64,000 bases of DNA from Symplocastrum torsivum CPER-KK1 (GTDB lineage Bacteria; Cyanobacteriota; Cyanobacteriia; Cyanobacteriales; Coleofasciculaceae): the NCBI GenBank assembly GCA_019358875.1, contig JAHHIF010000017.1:1-64000 (forward strand), read 5' to 3'. Shown here piece by piece: positions 35,848 through 43,523 of this stretch (position 1 is the first letter of the stretch; each line of letters begins with the position of its first letter). The notes under the pieces were generated by a model. The model saw only the letters and a program-made list of their open reading frames with translations, ran no database searches and was not told the DNA's origin. The position numbers were made by a program, and so were the translations under genes.

Positions 35848-35884
35848 CTTTTCCAGCTAAGCTTCCTGGAAAAGCCGGAAGCTT
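35848..35884 (+). ncRNA. Predicted H-type RNA pseudoknot in the leader of the gene at 35928
   Basis: Stem 1 is CTTTTCCAG (35848-35856) with CTGGAAAAG (35866-35874): nine perfect pairs, 9-base loop. That loop pairs with downstream sequence: AAGCTTCC (35859-35866) with GGAAGCTT (35877-35884), eight pairs. The stems interlock except for one shared base at 35866, as an H-type pseudoknot or two exclusive hairpins. It ends 43 bases before the ATG. A regulatory role is inferred. Confidence 0.5.
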
Positions 35885-35927
35885 TATTGAAGCGACTAAT
35901 GATAAAATATTGCATTTTTTGAAACGC

Positions 35928-36176
35928 ATGAATTCATCTAGTTCCAACCCAGAAGTCGAGCAAGTGATTGAAATAGCTTTTGCAGATCGGTGGCAAGTTT
36001 ATAGACGCCTACAAGAGCTAGGAATTTCTTGTCAGTGCAGGACAAACCAGCCTTTAAGCGTAAAGGCTGATAACGTTGTTGAGGCGATTCAACTCTGGAG
36101 CGTTGTTCGGCAACTGACGCTTGGACGTCGTGAATTAGCTTCCTGGTTGGAAAGCTGCTGGCAAATTCATGATTAG
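35928..36176 (+). CDS. Small conserved-looking protein, unknown function
   Basis: 82 residues from ATG 35928 (a TTG at 35910 would add six). Alpha/beta pattern: EQVIEIAFADRWQVYRRLQE, LGISCQCRTNQPLSVKADNV, then two helices. Soluble, with two Cys in the CQC segment. Its strand order and length suggest a small ferredoxin-like fold, but I do not recognise a family. It lies between dps and the iron-type ABC ATPase. Confidence 0.6.
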   Translation: MNSSSSNPEVEQVIEIAFADRWQVYRRLQELGISCQCRTNQPLSVKADNVVEAIQLWSVVRQLTLGRRELASWLESCWQIHD

Positions 36177-36329
36177 GGAATGGGGAAGAAGACAAGGAAA
36201 AATCTTTCTTGTCTCTACGAGTCTCTGGTCTACTGAAAGGTAAAAAAACTACACCCGTAAGTTCCCTACTCTCCATCCCGCCCCAGAGGGACTGTCTTAC
36301 TAACCTTTATCCAAAACCAAACATACTTC

Positions 36330-37445
36330 ATGGCACAATCGGCAATTCTGCATTTAGAGGGTATTACCAAGCAGTTTGAGCAAGCAGCTTCCCCAGCCGT
36401 TGCAAATGTTACGTTGACGTTGCAACGGGGGGATTTGCTAGGGTTACTCGGTCCCTCTGGCTGCGGTAAGACCACGCTGTTGCGGATTGTAGCGGGTTTT
36501 GAGCAACCTCAGTTAGGAACCGTGGAATTGGCTGAGCGTTTGGTGGCGGGTGCAGGTTGTTGGGTACCGCCAGAACAACGGGATACGGGTATGGTGTTTC
36601 AGGACTATGCTTTGTTCCCTCACCTGAATGTCGCCCAGAATGTTGCCTTTGGGTTGAAAAAGAGTCGGGGTAAAACTACTGGGGTATCTATCAAGGAACG
36701 CAGTGCAGAAGCGATCGCACTGGTTGGATTAACAGGGCTGGAAAAACGCTACCCTCACGAACTTTCAGGGGGTCAGCAGCAGCGTGTTGCCCTTGCCCGT
36801 GCCTTAGCCCCACGACCCGCTTTAATTTTGCTGGATGAACCCTTGAGCAACCTTGACGTTCAAGTGCGTTTACGACTACGCCACGAAGTACGCTCAATCC
36901 TCAAGGAAACAGGGACTTCGGCGATTTTTGTCACCCACGACCAGGAAGAAGCACTTTCCATCTCAGATCAAGTGGGTGTGATGCGACAGGGACATTTAGA
37001 GCAGTTGGGTACACCAGAAGATATCTATACTCATCCCAAGTCGCGCTTTGTTGCAGAATTTGTGACTCAGGCAAACTTCCTTCCCGCCCAACGTCGAGGA
37101 CACCTTTGGGAAACGGAGGTGGGGTTATTTGAAGTTGGGAGACTCGACACACAAGACACTTCATTGGATGCGGGTGAATTAATGCTGCGTGAAGAAGACG
37201 TGAGCCTAGTGCCCGATGATGATGCTAATGTTACTGTTTGCGATCGCCACTTTTTAGGCCGTGAGTACCGTTACTTTTTAGAAACTCCCTCTGGTAAAAA
37301 ATTGCAAGTTCGCACAACACTAAACACTCAGATTCTAGTAGGAACACGGGTAAAGCTGAGTGTCGCTAGCTCATCAATACAAATTTTTTCAACCACTGCG
37401 CCAATTTCCGAAAATACCCCAGCACTGCCTTCAAAAATCGCCTAA
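36330..37445 (+). CDS. ABC transporter ATPase, Fe(III)/polyamine type (FutC/FbpC-like) with TOBE region
   Basis: 371 residues. Walker A GPSGCGKTT (about 45), Q-loop FQDYALFPHLNVAQNVAFGL, signature LSGGQQQRVALARAL, Walker B LILLDEPLSNLD and H-loop VTHDQEEA are present. A C-terminal TOBE-like regulatory part (about 250-355) follows. This belongs to the MalK/PotA/FbpC branch; the sequence best fits iron(III) importers such as FutC. No permease or binding protein is adjacent, so the partner subunits must be encoded elsewhere. Confidence 0.8.
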   Translation: MAQSAILHLEGITKQFEQAASPAVANVTLTLQRGDLLGLLGPSGCGKTTLLRIVAGFEQPQLGTVELAERLVAGAGCWVPPEQRDTGMVFQDYALFPHLNVAQNVAFGLKKSRGKTTGVSIKERSAEAIALVGLTGLEKRYPHELSGGQQQRVALARALAPRPALILLDEPLSNLDVQVRLRLRHEVRSILKETGTSAIFVTHDQEEALSISDQVGVMRQGHLEQLGTPEDIYTHPKSRFVAEFVTQANFLPAQRRGHLWETEVGLFEVGRLDTQDTSLDAGELMLREEDVSLVPDDDANVTVCDRHFLGREYRYFLETPSGKKLQVRTTLNTQILVGTRVKLSVASSSIQIFSTTAPISENTPALPSKIA

Positions 37446-37595
37446 CTCGTCCTGAACTTCTGTATTCTTTCTGTTCAAAATTTAACAATGAAGCAGAATA
37501 AAAGCAATGCTCCTACGGGTTCGTTACGCTAATACACGAACTACAATGTGGAAACATCTGGGTTCCTCTGTCAGTTGCTTGTAAAAAAATCCTCT

Positions 37596-37816
37596 ATGGA
37601 AACTGCTATGCCTTCTCCAAAGGTCGATCTCCAAACTCCATATGAATCAGATTACCTGCAATGGATAGAAACGACTGTAGAAAAATTGCGGAGTCAGGAC
37701 TATGCAAGTGTGGATTGGGAGAATCTGATTGAGGAAATCGAGGACATGGGGAGGAGTGAACGGAGAAGTTAATAGATGATGAGTTTTTACCAGAGTCAAG
37801 CACGCACCAGATGTGA
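37596..37816 (+). pseudogene. DUF29 gene with internal deletion and frameshift
   Basis: ATG 37596 opens a DUF29 N-terminus (TPYESDYLQWIETTVEKLRS, then ENLIEEIEDMGRSERRS) that stops at 37770-37772. Overlapping by a few bases, another frame at 37769-37816 reads LIDDEFLPESSTHQM and stops. That matches the DUF29 C-terminal end (a D..F.P motif). The central part of roughly 80 residues is gone. The truncated 58-residue product may still be made. Confidence 0.7.
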
Positions 37817-37852
37817 GCATTACTGTGAAAGGGAAACACTGACAATTGCTAG

Positions 37853-38611
37853 ATGGATATTGAGGCTCAAGATAGGAAAGTAGCGAAGACAAGGTTGAGG
37901 GAAGCACTTGCTGCTTACGGGGGTGAGACTAAGCACGAATCTGTAGCCGTAGCAATTGAGAAACTTGTACACCTCAACCCAACAGCAGCACCTACTCGCA
38001 GTGACGCGCTAATGGATGGGCAATGGCTATTGATTAGTGCGCCCAACTTTCCCAATGGAGAACTGCGAAGTGATGGAAAGTATGTTTATACCCTCGGTCG
38101 GCTTGCCTTTAATCTGTTTCAACCCACCAGCTTAAAAATTGTAATTGATCGGGTACTGCAACCTGTAGTTCCGGTAGGCGAGGGTCAACAACGGACTCAT
38201 GACATCATTGTTGAATTCACGACAGTAGACGAGAATACTCCTACGCTACAAGGCATCGTTCACAACCAAGGGATTTGCTCTCCTAGTGATGACAACACTC
38301 TGCAAGTGCAGTTCACAGGGGGAGAACTGGCACCGAAGGAGCCAAATGAGATAGAAGCATGGAAAGCCGTATTTGGAGAGCAGTCCAAACCTTCAACAAC
38401 AGGTCTAAAAGAAAGGCTGATGACCAGCGTTTTGAGGATGATGTTCGGGATTGTTCCACCACAAGGAATGGATCGAAACACGGGGCGAGTTTCTTTCAAA
38501 ATGCGGAGGTCTCCTAAAGGTAATCTCGAAGTGCTTTATCTCGATGAAGAGTTGCGTATCACACGAGGGGAGCGAGGTACTGTTCTGGTGTGTGAGCGCC
38601 TTCTTGAGTAG
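37853..38611 (+). CDS. PAP/fibrillin-family (plastoglobulin-like) protein
   Basis: 252 residues with the lipocalin-like PAP_fibrillin signatures: LMDGQWLLISAPNFPNGE, YTLGRLAFNLFQP and the C-terminal LYLDEELRITRGERGTVLVC. Cyanobacterial and plastid members bind lipids in thylakoid or plastoglobule-like bodies and help in light stress. A second paralogue lies at 41152. It is followed after 20 bp by a small gene, likely one operon. Confidence 0.8.
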   Translation: MDIEAQDRKVAKTRLREALAAYGGETKHESVAVAIEKLVHLNPTAAPTRSDALMDGQWLLISAPNFPNGELRSDGKYVYTLGRLAFNLFQPTSLKIVIDRVLQPVVPVGEGQQRTHDIIVEFTTVDENTPTLQGIVHNQGICSPSDDNTLQVQFTGGELAPKEPNEIEAWKAVFGEQSKPSTTGLKERLMTSVLRMMFGIVPPQGMDRNTGRVSFKMRRSPKGNLEVLYLDEELRITRGERGTVLVCERLLE

Positions 38612-38631
38612 GTTTGCAGGAGACTTCTAAA

Positions 38632-38895
38632 ATGAATGAACCCTCTTCCCAAAGTATTGTGGAACAACTGCTTGCCGATCTCAGGCAAGAGCAACAATTG
38701 GTGAATTCAATAATTAGAGGATGTATTGAGCATCGCTGGGCACTGGGAGAGGAAGAAACAGAGCTTACTGAAGCGATGATTTACAATGCCTTTGAGGCAT
38801 ATGCTGTCGCTAGAGGTATGCCTCTTTCAGAGGCAGAGAGATTTTGTGAACAGTATCTAGATGAATTAATTGAGCGTGTTCAAGCTATACTTTAG
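38632..38895 (+). CDS. Small helical protein downstream of the PAP gene
   Basis: 87 residues, acidic, all-helical (MNEPSSQSIVEQLLADLRQE ... ETELTEAMIYNAFEAYAVAR ... SEAERFCEQYLDELIERVQA). AGGAG lies about 8 bp before ATG 38632, which favours this start over TTG 38614. No family recognised. Tight spacing suggests co-transcription with the PAP/fibrillin gene. Confidence 0.65.
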   Translation: MNEPSSQSIVEQLLADLRQEQQLVNSIIRGCIEHRWALGEEETELTEAMIYNAFEAYAVARGMPLSEAERFCEQYLDELIERVQAIL

Positions 38896-38950
38896 TTCGC
38901 TTAATGTTGCATTCCTCCATAATGAAGTTCATCGTATTTTCCTGATAAGC

Positions 38951-39120
38951 GATCGCTTTCCCCATAATCGCTGAGTTGATGGAAAGCTCTCGTCCAGAAC
39001 GGCCAACTGACTCACGGGCGTTGCACAAACAGATTACCTGTTGCACCTCGTCCTACCCTGATTTCTGGGTATTTGCCAGTTACCGAGTAGAGAAGGGAGA
39101 TAATCAAGGTGGAGTGAGTG
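38951..39120 (-). pseudogene. Internally deleted copy of the PAP/fibrillin gene at 41152
   Basis: On the plus strand 38951-39060 closely matches 41094-41210 (CTTTCCCCATAATC, ACAAACAGATT.CCTGTTG, CACCTCGTCCTACCCTGATT). Sequence from 39073 then jumps to match 41571 onward (GCCAGTTACCGAGTAGA.AAG). It therefore holds the 3' end of the gene fused to a 5'-proximal piece with about 360 bp missing, in the same orientation as the full copy. The TPR gene's last codons lie in it. Confidence 0.8.
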
Positions 39121-40963
39121 TGGGAGGCGAAATAGCGCGAACAATTTTTAGGGCTTGCTCTAGTAACTTTACAGCTTCCTCAGTCTGCTCGGCTTGAGCG
39201 TATTCACGAGCGATCGCACTGAGAGCCTTAACCCTCCTATAGTTACCAAATTCATCCGAACTCATCATATCAACAGCTTCAATCGCACGGTCGAACTGCC
39301 TTAACTCAGCGTACTCACGAGCAATTCCCAGCAGCAATTTATTGCGATAGAAACGAGTCTCATTCGTCGCTCCATCGATTGTTTGACCAATTGCTTGAGT
39401 TGTCTGCTTTGTCCAATCCATTGTCTGAGTTGCTTGCACCGCCCAGTTTAGTTCTCCTGCGTTAATAGCCTGTTCGATGATGCTGTAAATAACGTTGGTT
39501 TTATTTTGAACTTCCAGACCCTTAATCATTAGAGCCGTTTTAAGTGCTTGGGCATACTGCCCTTTTGATGCATATTGTTCGGCAATGCGAAGAAGCGCCT
39601 CGTCTCGATGACCTCTACCAAGGGTATTAGCAAGCTGGAGTGCCTGTTCAAACTGCCCATTTTGTGCATAGAAGGCGACAATAGGTGGCATCAAACTTTG
39701 GTAGGCAAAGTTGGAGTCTACTGGAACTTGAGAAAAGTCGGAGGCGGCAAGATTCAGTTTGCCAGTTTGAACGAGTTGAGCCACTTCGAGTGCCCGATCG
39801 ATTTGTCCAATTCTTAAGTACCCAGCAATAATTTCTTCAAGCGCACGACTCGCCTCAAAAGGAGCATCCGAGCGTAAATTTTCTGCACCTGCTCGTAAAT
39901 CCGATAGTGCTTTATCCAAAAGCTTGGCTGCTTCTGCATCCTTCTCCACATTTGCATACAGATTGGCAACTGCGGTAAATGTACGCGATCGCGAAATAGG
40001 ATTGGCAATCTTTTGTGCAGCTACAACTGTTTGTTCAAGAGCCTTAAAAGCCAGTGGAGGAACATCTGCTTGTTCAGCTAGTTCTACTTCCTTGCAAATG
40101 TTGAGAATTTGCCTTAGCTGCTCTCGATCTAGAGTTTCTACAATTGTTCTTATTGACAAAAGGGTGTTGGTTTCTTTTTGTGCAAAGCAGCGAAAAAGCT
40201 CTGTTTGTGCTTGAGTTTGTGGAGATTGGGTGCTTGAGGAGCTACTCTCGAAGGTTCGCTCAACCTTTGAAGCTAAACTCTGAAGCTCGGCTGCTCGGTC
40301 AGGCTGACCTGTCTCGTTATAGTAGTTGACTAGGGAAAGCCATATTTGAACAGCTTTGTCAGATTGCCCTATTCTGTTATAGTAGTCAGCTAATTTTAGC
40401 TGTATTTCAGCCGCTCGATCGGGTTGTCGTGAGTCAGTAGTGTATGCATAGAGCAGCCCTTGCAGCATACCTTCAAGATACTTGTCTCCAAAACTCGTTG
40501 CGATTCTCAGGGCTATGTCATGGCGACCATCTATAGCGTGTCTTCCCGCCGCTACAAGTACCCAATTCTGTGGATCGTTACGAGCGGATGCAGACGGTTC
40601 TGGTCCGCAGTATTGAGTCGTCTCAAGAATCTCTTGAGCTTGAGCAAAAAGTGCAGAACTTTTGGTTTCTTGCCCCGCGAAGGCGTAGTTACCCGCAACA
40701 TTGGTTAAAATTTCGAGCCTGTGGCAGGGGTTTGCAAGGGTTTGATTGAAAGACAACGCTTCTTCTAGAAGCTGAATGGCTCGGTCAGGCTGCTTAATGG
40801 TAGTGTAGCCTCCTGCAAGGGAAGCTAATAATTCTGCTTCAGTTAGAACCTGCTCCGGCTCAGCAGCTAGAACCTGCTCCTGCTTAGTATCTTGTCCAAT
40901 CACTGCGCTGGCTGGATGAGCGATAGCCAGCAGTAACGCAGCCAACAAAAGTTTGAGATTCAC
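39104..40963 (-). CDS. Exported TPR-repeat protein
   Basis: 619 residues with a signal peptide (1-20, HPASA). More than ten tetratricopeptide-like helix pairs (LASLAGGYTTIKQPDRAIQL, LADYYNRIGQSDKAVQIWLS, IAREYAELRQFDRAIEAVDM, IAREYAQAEQTEEAVKLLEQ) follow. A periplasmic protein-interaction scaffold is likely; partners are unknown. Its C-terminal residues PPTLTPP and stop are encoded by the PAP remnant, so the natural end may have been replaced. It is flanked by two copies of PAP sequence. Confidence 0.8.
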   Translation of the reverse strand: MNLKLLLAALLLAIAHPASAVIGQDTKQEQVLAAEPEQVLTEAELLASLAGGYTTIKQPDRAIQLLEEALSFNQTLANPCHRLEILTNVAGNYAFAGQETKSSALFAQAQEILETTQYCGPEPSASARNDPQNWVLVAAGRHAIDGRHDIALRIATSFGDKYLEGMLQGLLYAYTTDSRQPDRAAEIQLKLADYYNRIGQSDKAVQIWLSLVNYYNETGQPDRAAELQSLASKVERTFESSSSSTQSPQTQAQTELFRCFAQKETNTLLSIRTIVETLDREQLRQILNICKEVELAEQADVPPLAFKALEQTVVAAQKIANPISRSRTFTAVANLYANVEKDAEAAKLLDKALSDLRAGAENLRSDAPFEASRALEEIIAGYLRIGQIDRALEVAQLVQTGKLNLAASDFSQVPVDSNFAYQSLMPPIVAFYAQNGQFEQALQLANTLGRGHRDEALLRIAEQYASKGQYAQALKTALMIKGLEVQNKTNVIYSIIEQAINAGELNWAVQATQTMDWTKQTTQAIGQTIDGATNETRFYRNKLLLGIAREYAELRQFDRAIEAVDMMSSDEFGNYRRVKALSAIAREYAQAEQTEEAVKLLEQALKIVRAISPPTLTPP

Positions 40964-41151
40964 CCCTGTAAACTCCTGCCAGAACTGTAAATATAAGTTG
41001 TTATTAACTTGCGAGAAACTTCACTGGATTACTTTGTGAATGCTCTTAATCTGAGCCAATCAGGTTGTCCATAAGCATCATCTTACTCGAACGCGATCGC
41101 TTTCCCCATAATCACTGAGTTGATGGAACGCTCTCGCCCAGAACGCCCAGC

Positions 41152-41766
41152 TTACTCACGACGAAACACAAACAGATTGCCTGTTGCACCTCGTCCTACC
41201 CTGATTTCTTGGTCTAAGTAGGAGGTTGTCCACTCTGCCTCATTGCGGAGGAATTCCAACACGGGGATTGTCAGCTCAGGAAAACTCCAGCTTTCCATGC
41301 CAAAGAGCTTTGTTGCTTGCATAGAAAAACTGTCAAACGTCACCTTAGCCATCTGCTCAGAAGCACCCCACGTCCAAACGCCATCAGCTCGTAACTGCCA
41401 TTCTCCTAGTAGGGGTAAGTCAAGCAAAGCACTGTTAGAGGCAGAAATCTTCCCCGTACCGCCTGCCACCAACCTTTGCCACACTCGTTTGATTGTTATT
41501 GTTCCCCCAAAATCTGGAATTGATGCGACCTGACGGGTAACGACTGTTCCTTTTGAGGCGTACACTAATTGCCAGTTACCGAGTAGAAAAGGGAGATGGT
41601 CGGGGTGGAGTGGGTTTGGGATGGGATTGATGCTTTCTAGCTGTTGCACAATTTCATCGATTGGCTCTCCATCTGATGGAAATAGCGCTTGCTGTAGCCC
41701 TAATGCTTCTACTCGTTGCAAGAGTTCAGTTTTTAGGGCAAATCTTGTTGCGTCATTTTCTACCAT
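41152..41766 (-). CDS. PAP/fibrillin-family protein (second paralogue)
   Basis: 204 residues. PAP_fibrillin features are LLGNWQLVYASKGTVVTRQV, the central beta-strands and the final YLDQEIRVGRGATGNLFVFR. Likely lipid-binding and thylakoid- or plastoglobule-associated by family knowledge. It is only distantly related in sequence to the 37853 protein, but it is the parent of the fragment at 38951. Confidence 0.8.
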   Translation of the reverse strand: MVENDATRFALKTELLQRVEALGLQQALFPSDGEPIDEIVQQLESINPIPNPLHPDHLPFLLGNWQLVYASKGTVVTRQVASIPDFGGTITIKRVWQRLVAGGTGKISASNSALLDLPLLGEWQLRADGVWTWGASEQMAKVTFDSFSMQATKLFGMESWSFPELTIPVLEFLRNEAEWTTSYLDQEIRVGRGATGNLFVFRRE

Positions 41767-41807
41767 GTACTGAAATATCCATTGTTTTCTTCTTATTATT
41801 ATCTCGG

Positions 41808-42152
41808 TTAGTGACGATGCAAATAGGCTTGTCGTTGTGCGTGAATCTCCCGCAGACGGTTGAACGCTTCTTCTATGTACCTTTTAGCTTCTCGCTCAAT
41901 GGCTGACCAGACTAGTTTCAGTGCTTTCAAGTCTTGGCAGGCGCGAATTAAGGTGCAGCAAGCGGCTACCCACTGCTCTAACTGGCGGTAGCTGATGAAG
42001 TAGCCACCAATGTCTTGAATATGCACCCAAAGTACGTGCTTCCATTTTTCCCAACGCCAAACTCGGCTAGGGTCAGTTTTTAGATAGTTGGCGAGTTGTC
42101 TTTTGGTGATGACAAAGGTTTCGGGGTTGATGCGACGGCGCAGGACGTTCAT
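41808..42152 (-). CDS. Unknown protein, possible HTH at N-terminus
   Basis: 114 residues, basic. The N-terminal ETFVITKRQLANYLKTDPSR, then VWRWEKW, could be a helix-turn-helix; the rest is helical (QWVAACCTLIRACQDLKALK). I do not recognise the family. It lies on the same strand as two more small unknown genes (42422, 42628), separated from them by palindromic repeats. Confidence 0.5.
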   Translation of the reverse strand: MNVLRRRINPETFVITKRQLANYLKTDPSRVWRWEKWKHVLWVHIQDIGGYFISYRQLEQWVAACCTLIRACQDLKALKLVWSAIEREAKRYIEEAFNRLREIHAQRQAYLHRH

Positions 42153-42184
42153 GGTTGTTGTGGAGTTGGTGCAGTCTGTGCTGA

Positions 42185-42360
42185 ATCTGGGAAGAACCCC
42201 TCCCCAGCCCTTCCCGAAGCGGGACTATTGTGTATGTACAAGTGACTTGTTTTGCTCAAAGCTCTCCCAGACCTAACCCCCAGCCCCTTCCCTGCAAGGG
42301 AAGGGGAGCCATCTTCAAAGCCCCTCTCCGCTTCGGAGAGCCGGAGATGAGAGTGAGGAT
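42185..42360. repeat. Dispersed extragenic palindromic repeat, copy B
   Basis: CCCTCCCCAGCCCTTCCCG is followed by CTAACCCCCAGCCCCTTCC. A perfect hairpin CCCCTTCCCT / AGGGAAGGGG sits near 42290, then CTCTCCG / CGGAGAG. Same order of parts as copy A at 29028. No gene occurs in 42153-42421. Confidence 0.7.
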
Positions 42361-42421
42361 TTGGGGAGAGGTCTGCCGACTTGTGTGTACGCGGTAGCCC
42401 GTTTCGGGGGGATTGAGGGGG

Positions 42422-42631
42422 TCATTCCGGGGACTTTTGTACGCAGGTTTCTAGCTCATCTGGCATTACGTCAAAAACAATTTCAAAGGGGACGGTTGGC
42501 ATCATTTGCTTGAGGATTCGCAGATGTCCCTCGGCATCAACTCGGCGGCGAAAGCGTCCGACGATGAGGGTACGCATATTCGGGAAGGGGCGGATGATGC
42601 ACCAGGGATGCAGGCGTTGTAAGTAGGTCAT
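42422..42631 (-). CDS. Small unknown protein, overlaps the upstream gene by 4 bp
   Basis: 69 residues (MTYLQRLHPWCIIRPFPNMR ... RRRVDAEGHLRILKQMMPTV), alpha/beta and basic at the start. The RTLIVGRFRRRVDAEGHLRI segment resembles a small domain that recurs in cyanobacterial hypothetical proteins, but I cannot name it. The ATGA overlap with the gene at 42628 shows translational coupling. Confidence 0.55.
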   Translation of the reverse strand: MTYLQRLHPWCIIRPFPNMRTLIVGRFRRRVDAEGHLRILKQMMPTVPFEIVFDVMPDELETCVQKSPE

Positions 42632-42915
42632 GATGCTGTCCTAATCAGGTTTGCGGGTTGCTTTTTTATGGCGTGTTGAATGATGACTTCGATAGTTTGG
42701 TAGCGGGTATCGTTGTCTTGGGGGTGAAATACCCAAGTGCTGATTGGAGCAGGTTGATAGGTCAGCTTGTAGAAGTAGTCAGGGGTGATGATGACTTTCC
42801 AGACTGGCTGTTTGGGTTGTTTGCGAAGTCGATAGCCGCGTTTGTGGAGTGCTGCTTTTATGGCAGCAATGTCTGTGGCGACTCGGAGTGCTTCCGTCGC
42901 TTTGGATTTTTTCAT
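42628..42915 (-). CDS. Small basic unknown protein, first gene of a two-gene unit
   Basis: 95 residues. Lys-rich N-terminus, then AIKAALHKRGYRLRKQPKQP and a Tyr-rich beta part (YFYKLTYQPAPISTWVF). It could bind nucleic acid given its charge; no family recognised. Divergent from the XRE regulator at 43110 across a 194-bp region, so that regulator may control it. Confidence 0.55.
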   Translation of the reverse strand: MKKSKATEALRVATDIAAIKAALHKRGYRLRKQPKQPVWKVIITPDYFYKLTYQPAPISTWVFHPQDNDTRYQTIEVIIQHAIKKQPANLIRTAS

Positions 42916-43075
42916 TGGTATTCTATTAGTGGAAACTACAGCGATTGCCCAGCAAGCGGTTTACGCTCTAGGCAATTGCTTTTTTTGTTCGGGTCAAACA
43001 ACAATCAGACAGGTGACGACTCAGAAAGTGGTTTTCTGAGCAGCCTGCCTTTTTAGTGTGTCTGTAGTAAACAGG

Positions 43076-43109
43076 TTATATACACGTACCGTGTAAACGT
43101 ATCTATAAT
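43076..43109 (+). promoter_or_regulatory. Promoter/operator region of the XRE gene
   Basis: Contains TATATA near 43077 and the dyad ACACG-TAC-CGTGT (43082-43094). A TATAAT hexamer at 43104-43109 abuts the ATG and so is too close to be this start's -10 box. The dyad is a plausible autoregulatory XRE operator. Low certainty. Confidence 0.35.
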
Positions 43110-43481
43110 ATGGCAAAAAATAAAGATGAGCAACCAAAAAATAAGGATGAGCTACTCACGCTGGCACAGCTAAGACAGCGTGCTAATCTCACACAGCGCA
43201 AGCTAGCTGATATTCTTGACGTGACGATTAAGACAGTTAGTGCTTGGGAGAGAGGAGAACACGAGCCATATTTGACTTTGACTCAGACTAAAAAGCTGGT
43301 GGATGGGTTGCAATGCTCTCTTAATGAACTGATTGCCGCAACGGGAAAGCAATCTTCAACAGGAGAAGATGAGCCACGCCTAAGCTTTACTCAAACTAAG
43401 CGTCTGATGGAAATTCTTCAATGCAGTCTTGATGAACTGGTTGCTGCTATGGAGAAGAACCCTCCTCAAGAGGGGAATTAA
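43110..43481 (+). CDS. XRE-family regulator with duplicated C-terminal half
   Basis: 123 residues. Residues about 14-65 form an XRE helix-turn-helix (LTLAQLRQRANLTQRKLADI, then TIKTVSAWERGEHEP). The segment EPYLTLTQTKKLVDGLQCSL, then NELIAA, is repeated as EPRLSFTQTKRLMEILQCSL, then DELVAA, an internal duplication of about 30 residues. It is divergent from the small genes and upstream of the convergent phosphorylase-domain gene. Confidence 0.8.
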   Translation: MAKNKDEQPKNKDELLTLAQLRQRANLTQRKLADILDVTIKTVSAWERGEHEPYLTLTQTKKLVDGLQCSLNELIAATGKQSSTGEDEPRLSFTQTKRLMEILQCSLDELVAAMEKNPPQEGN

Positions 43482-43523
43482 TGTGGCGATCGCTCTCAAG
43501 GCTTGAGAATAATCACGTAAACC

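Noticed and set aside
42658..43056. 132-residue plus-strand ORF
   Set aside because: It is antisense to the small gene at 42628 and runs through the divergent promoter region; Cys/Phe-rich shadow composition.
43104..43109. TATAAT as the -10 box of the XRE gene
   Set aside because: It touches the ATG, so transcription would begin inside the gene; an upstream TATATA is more plausible.
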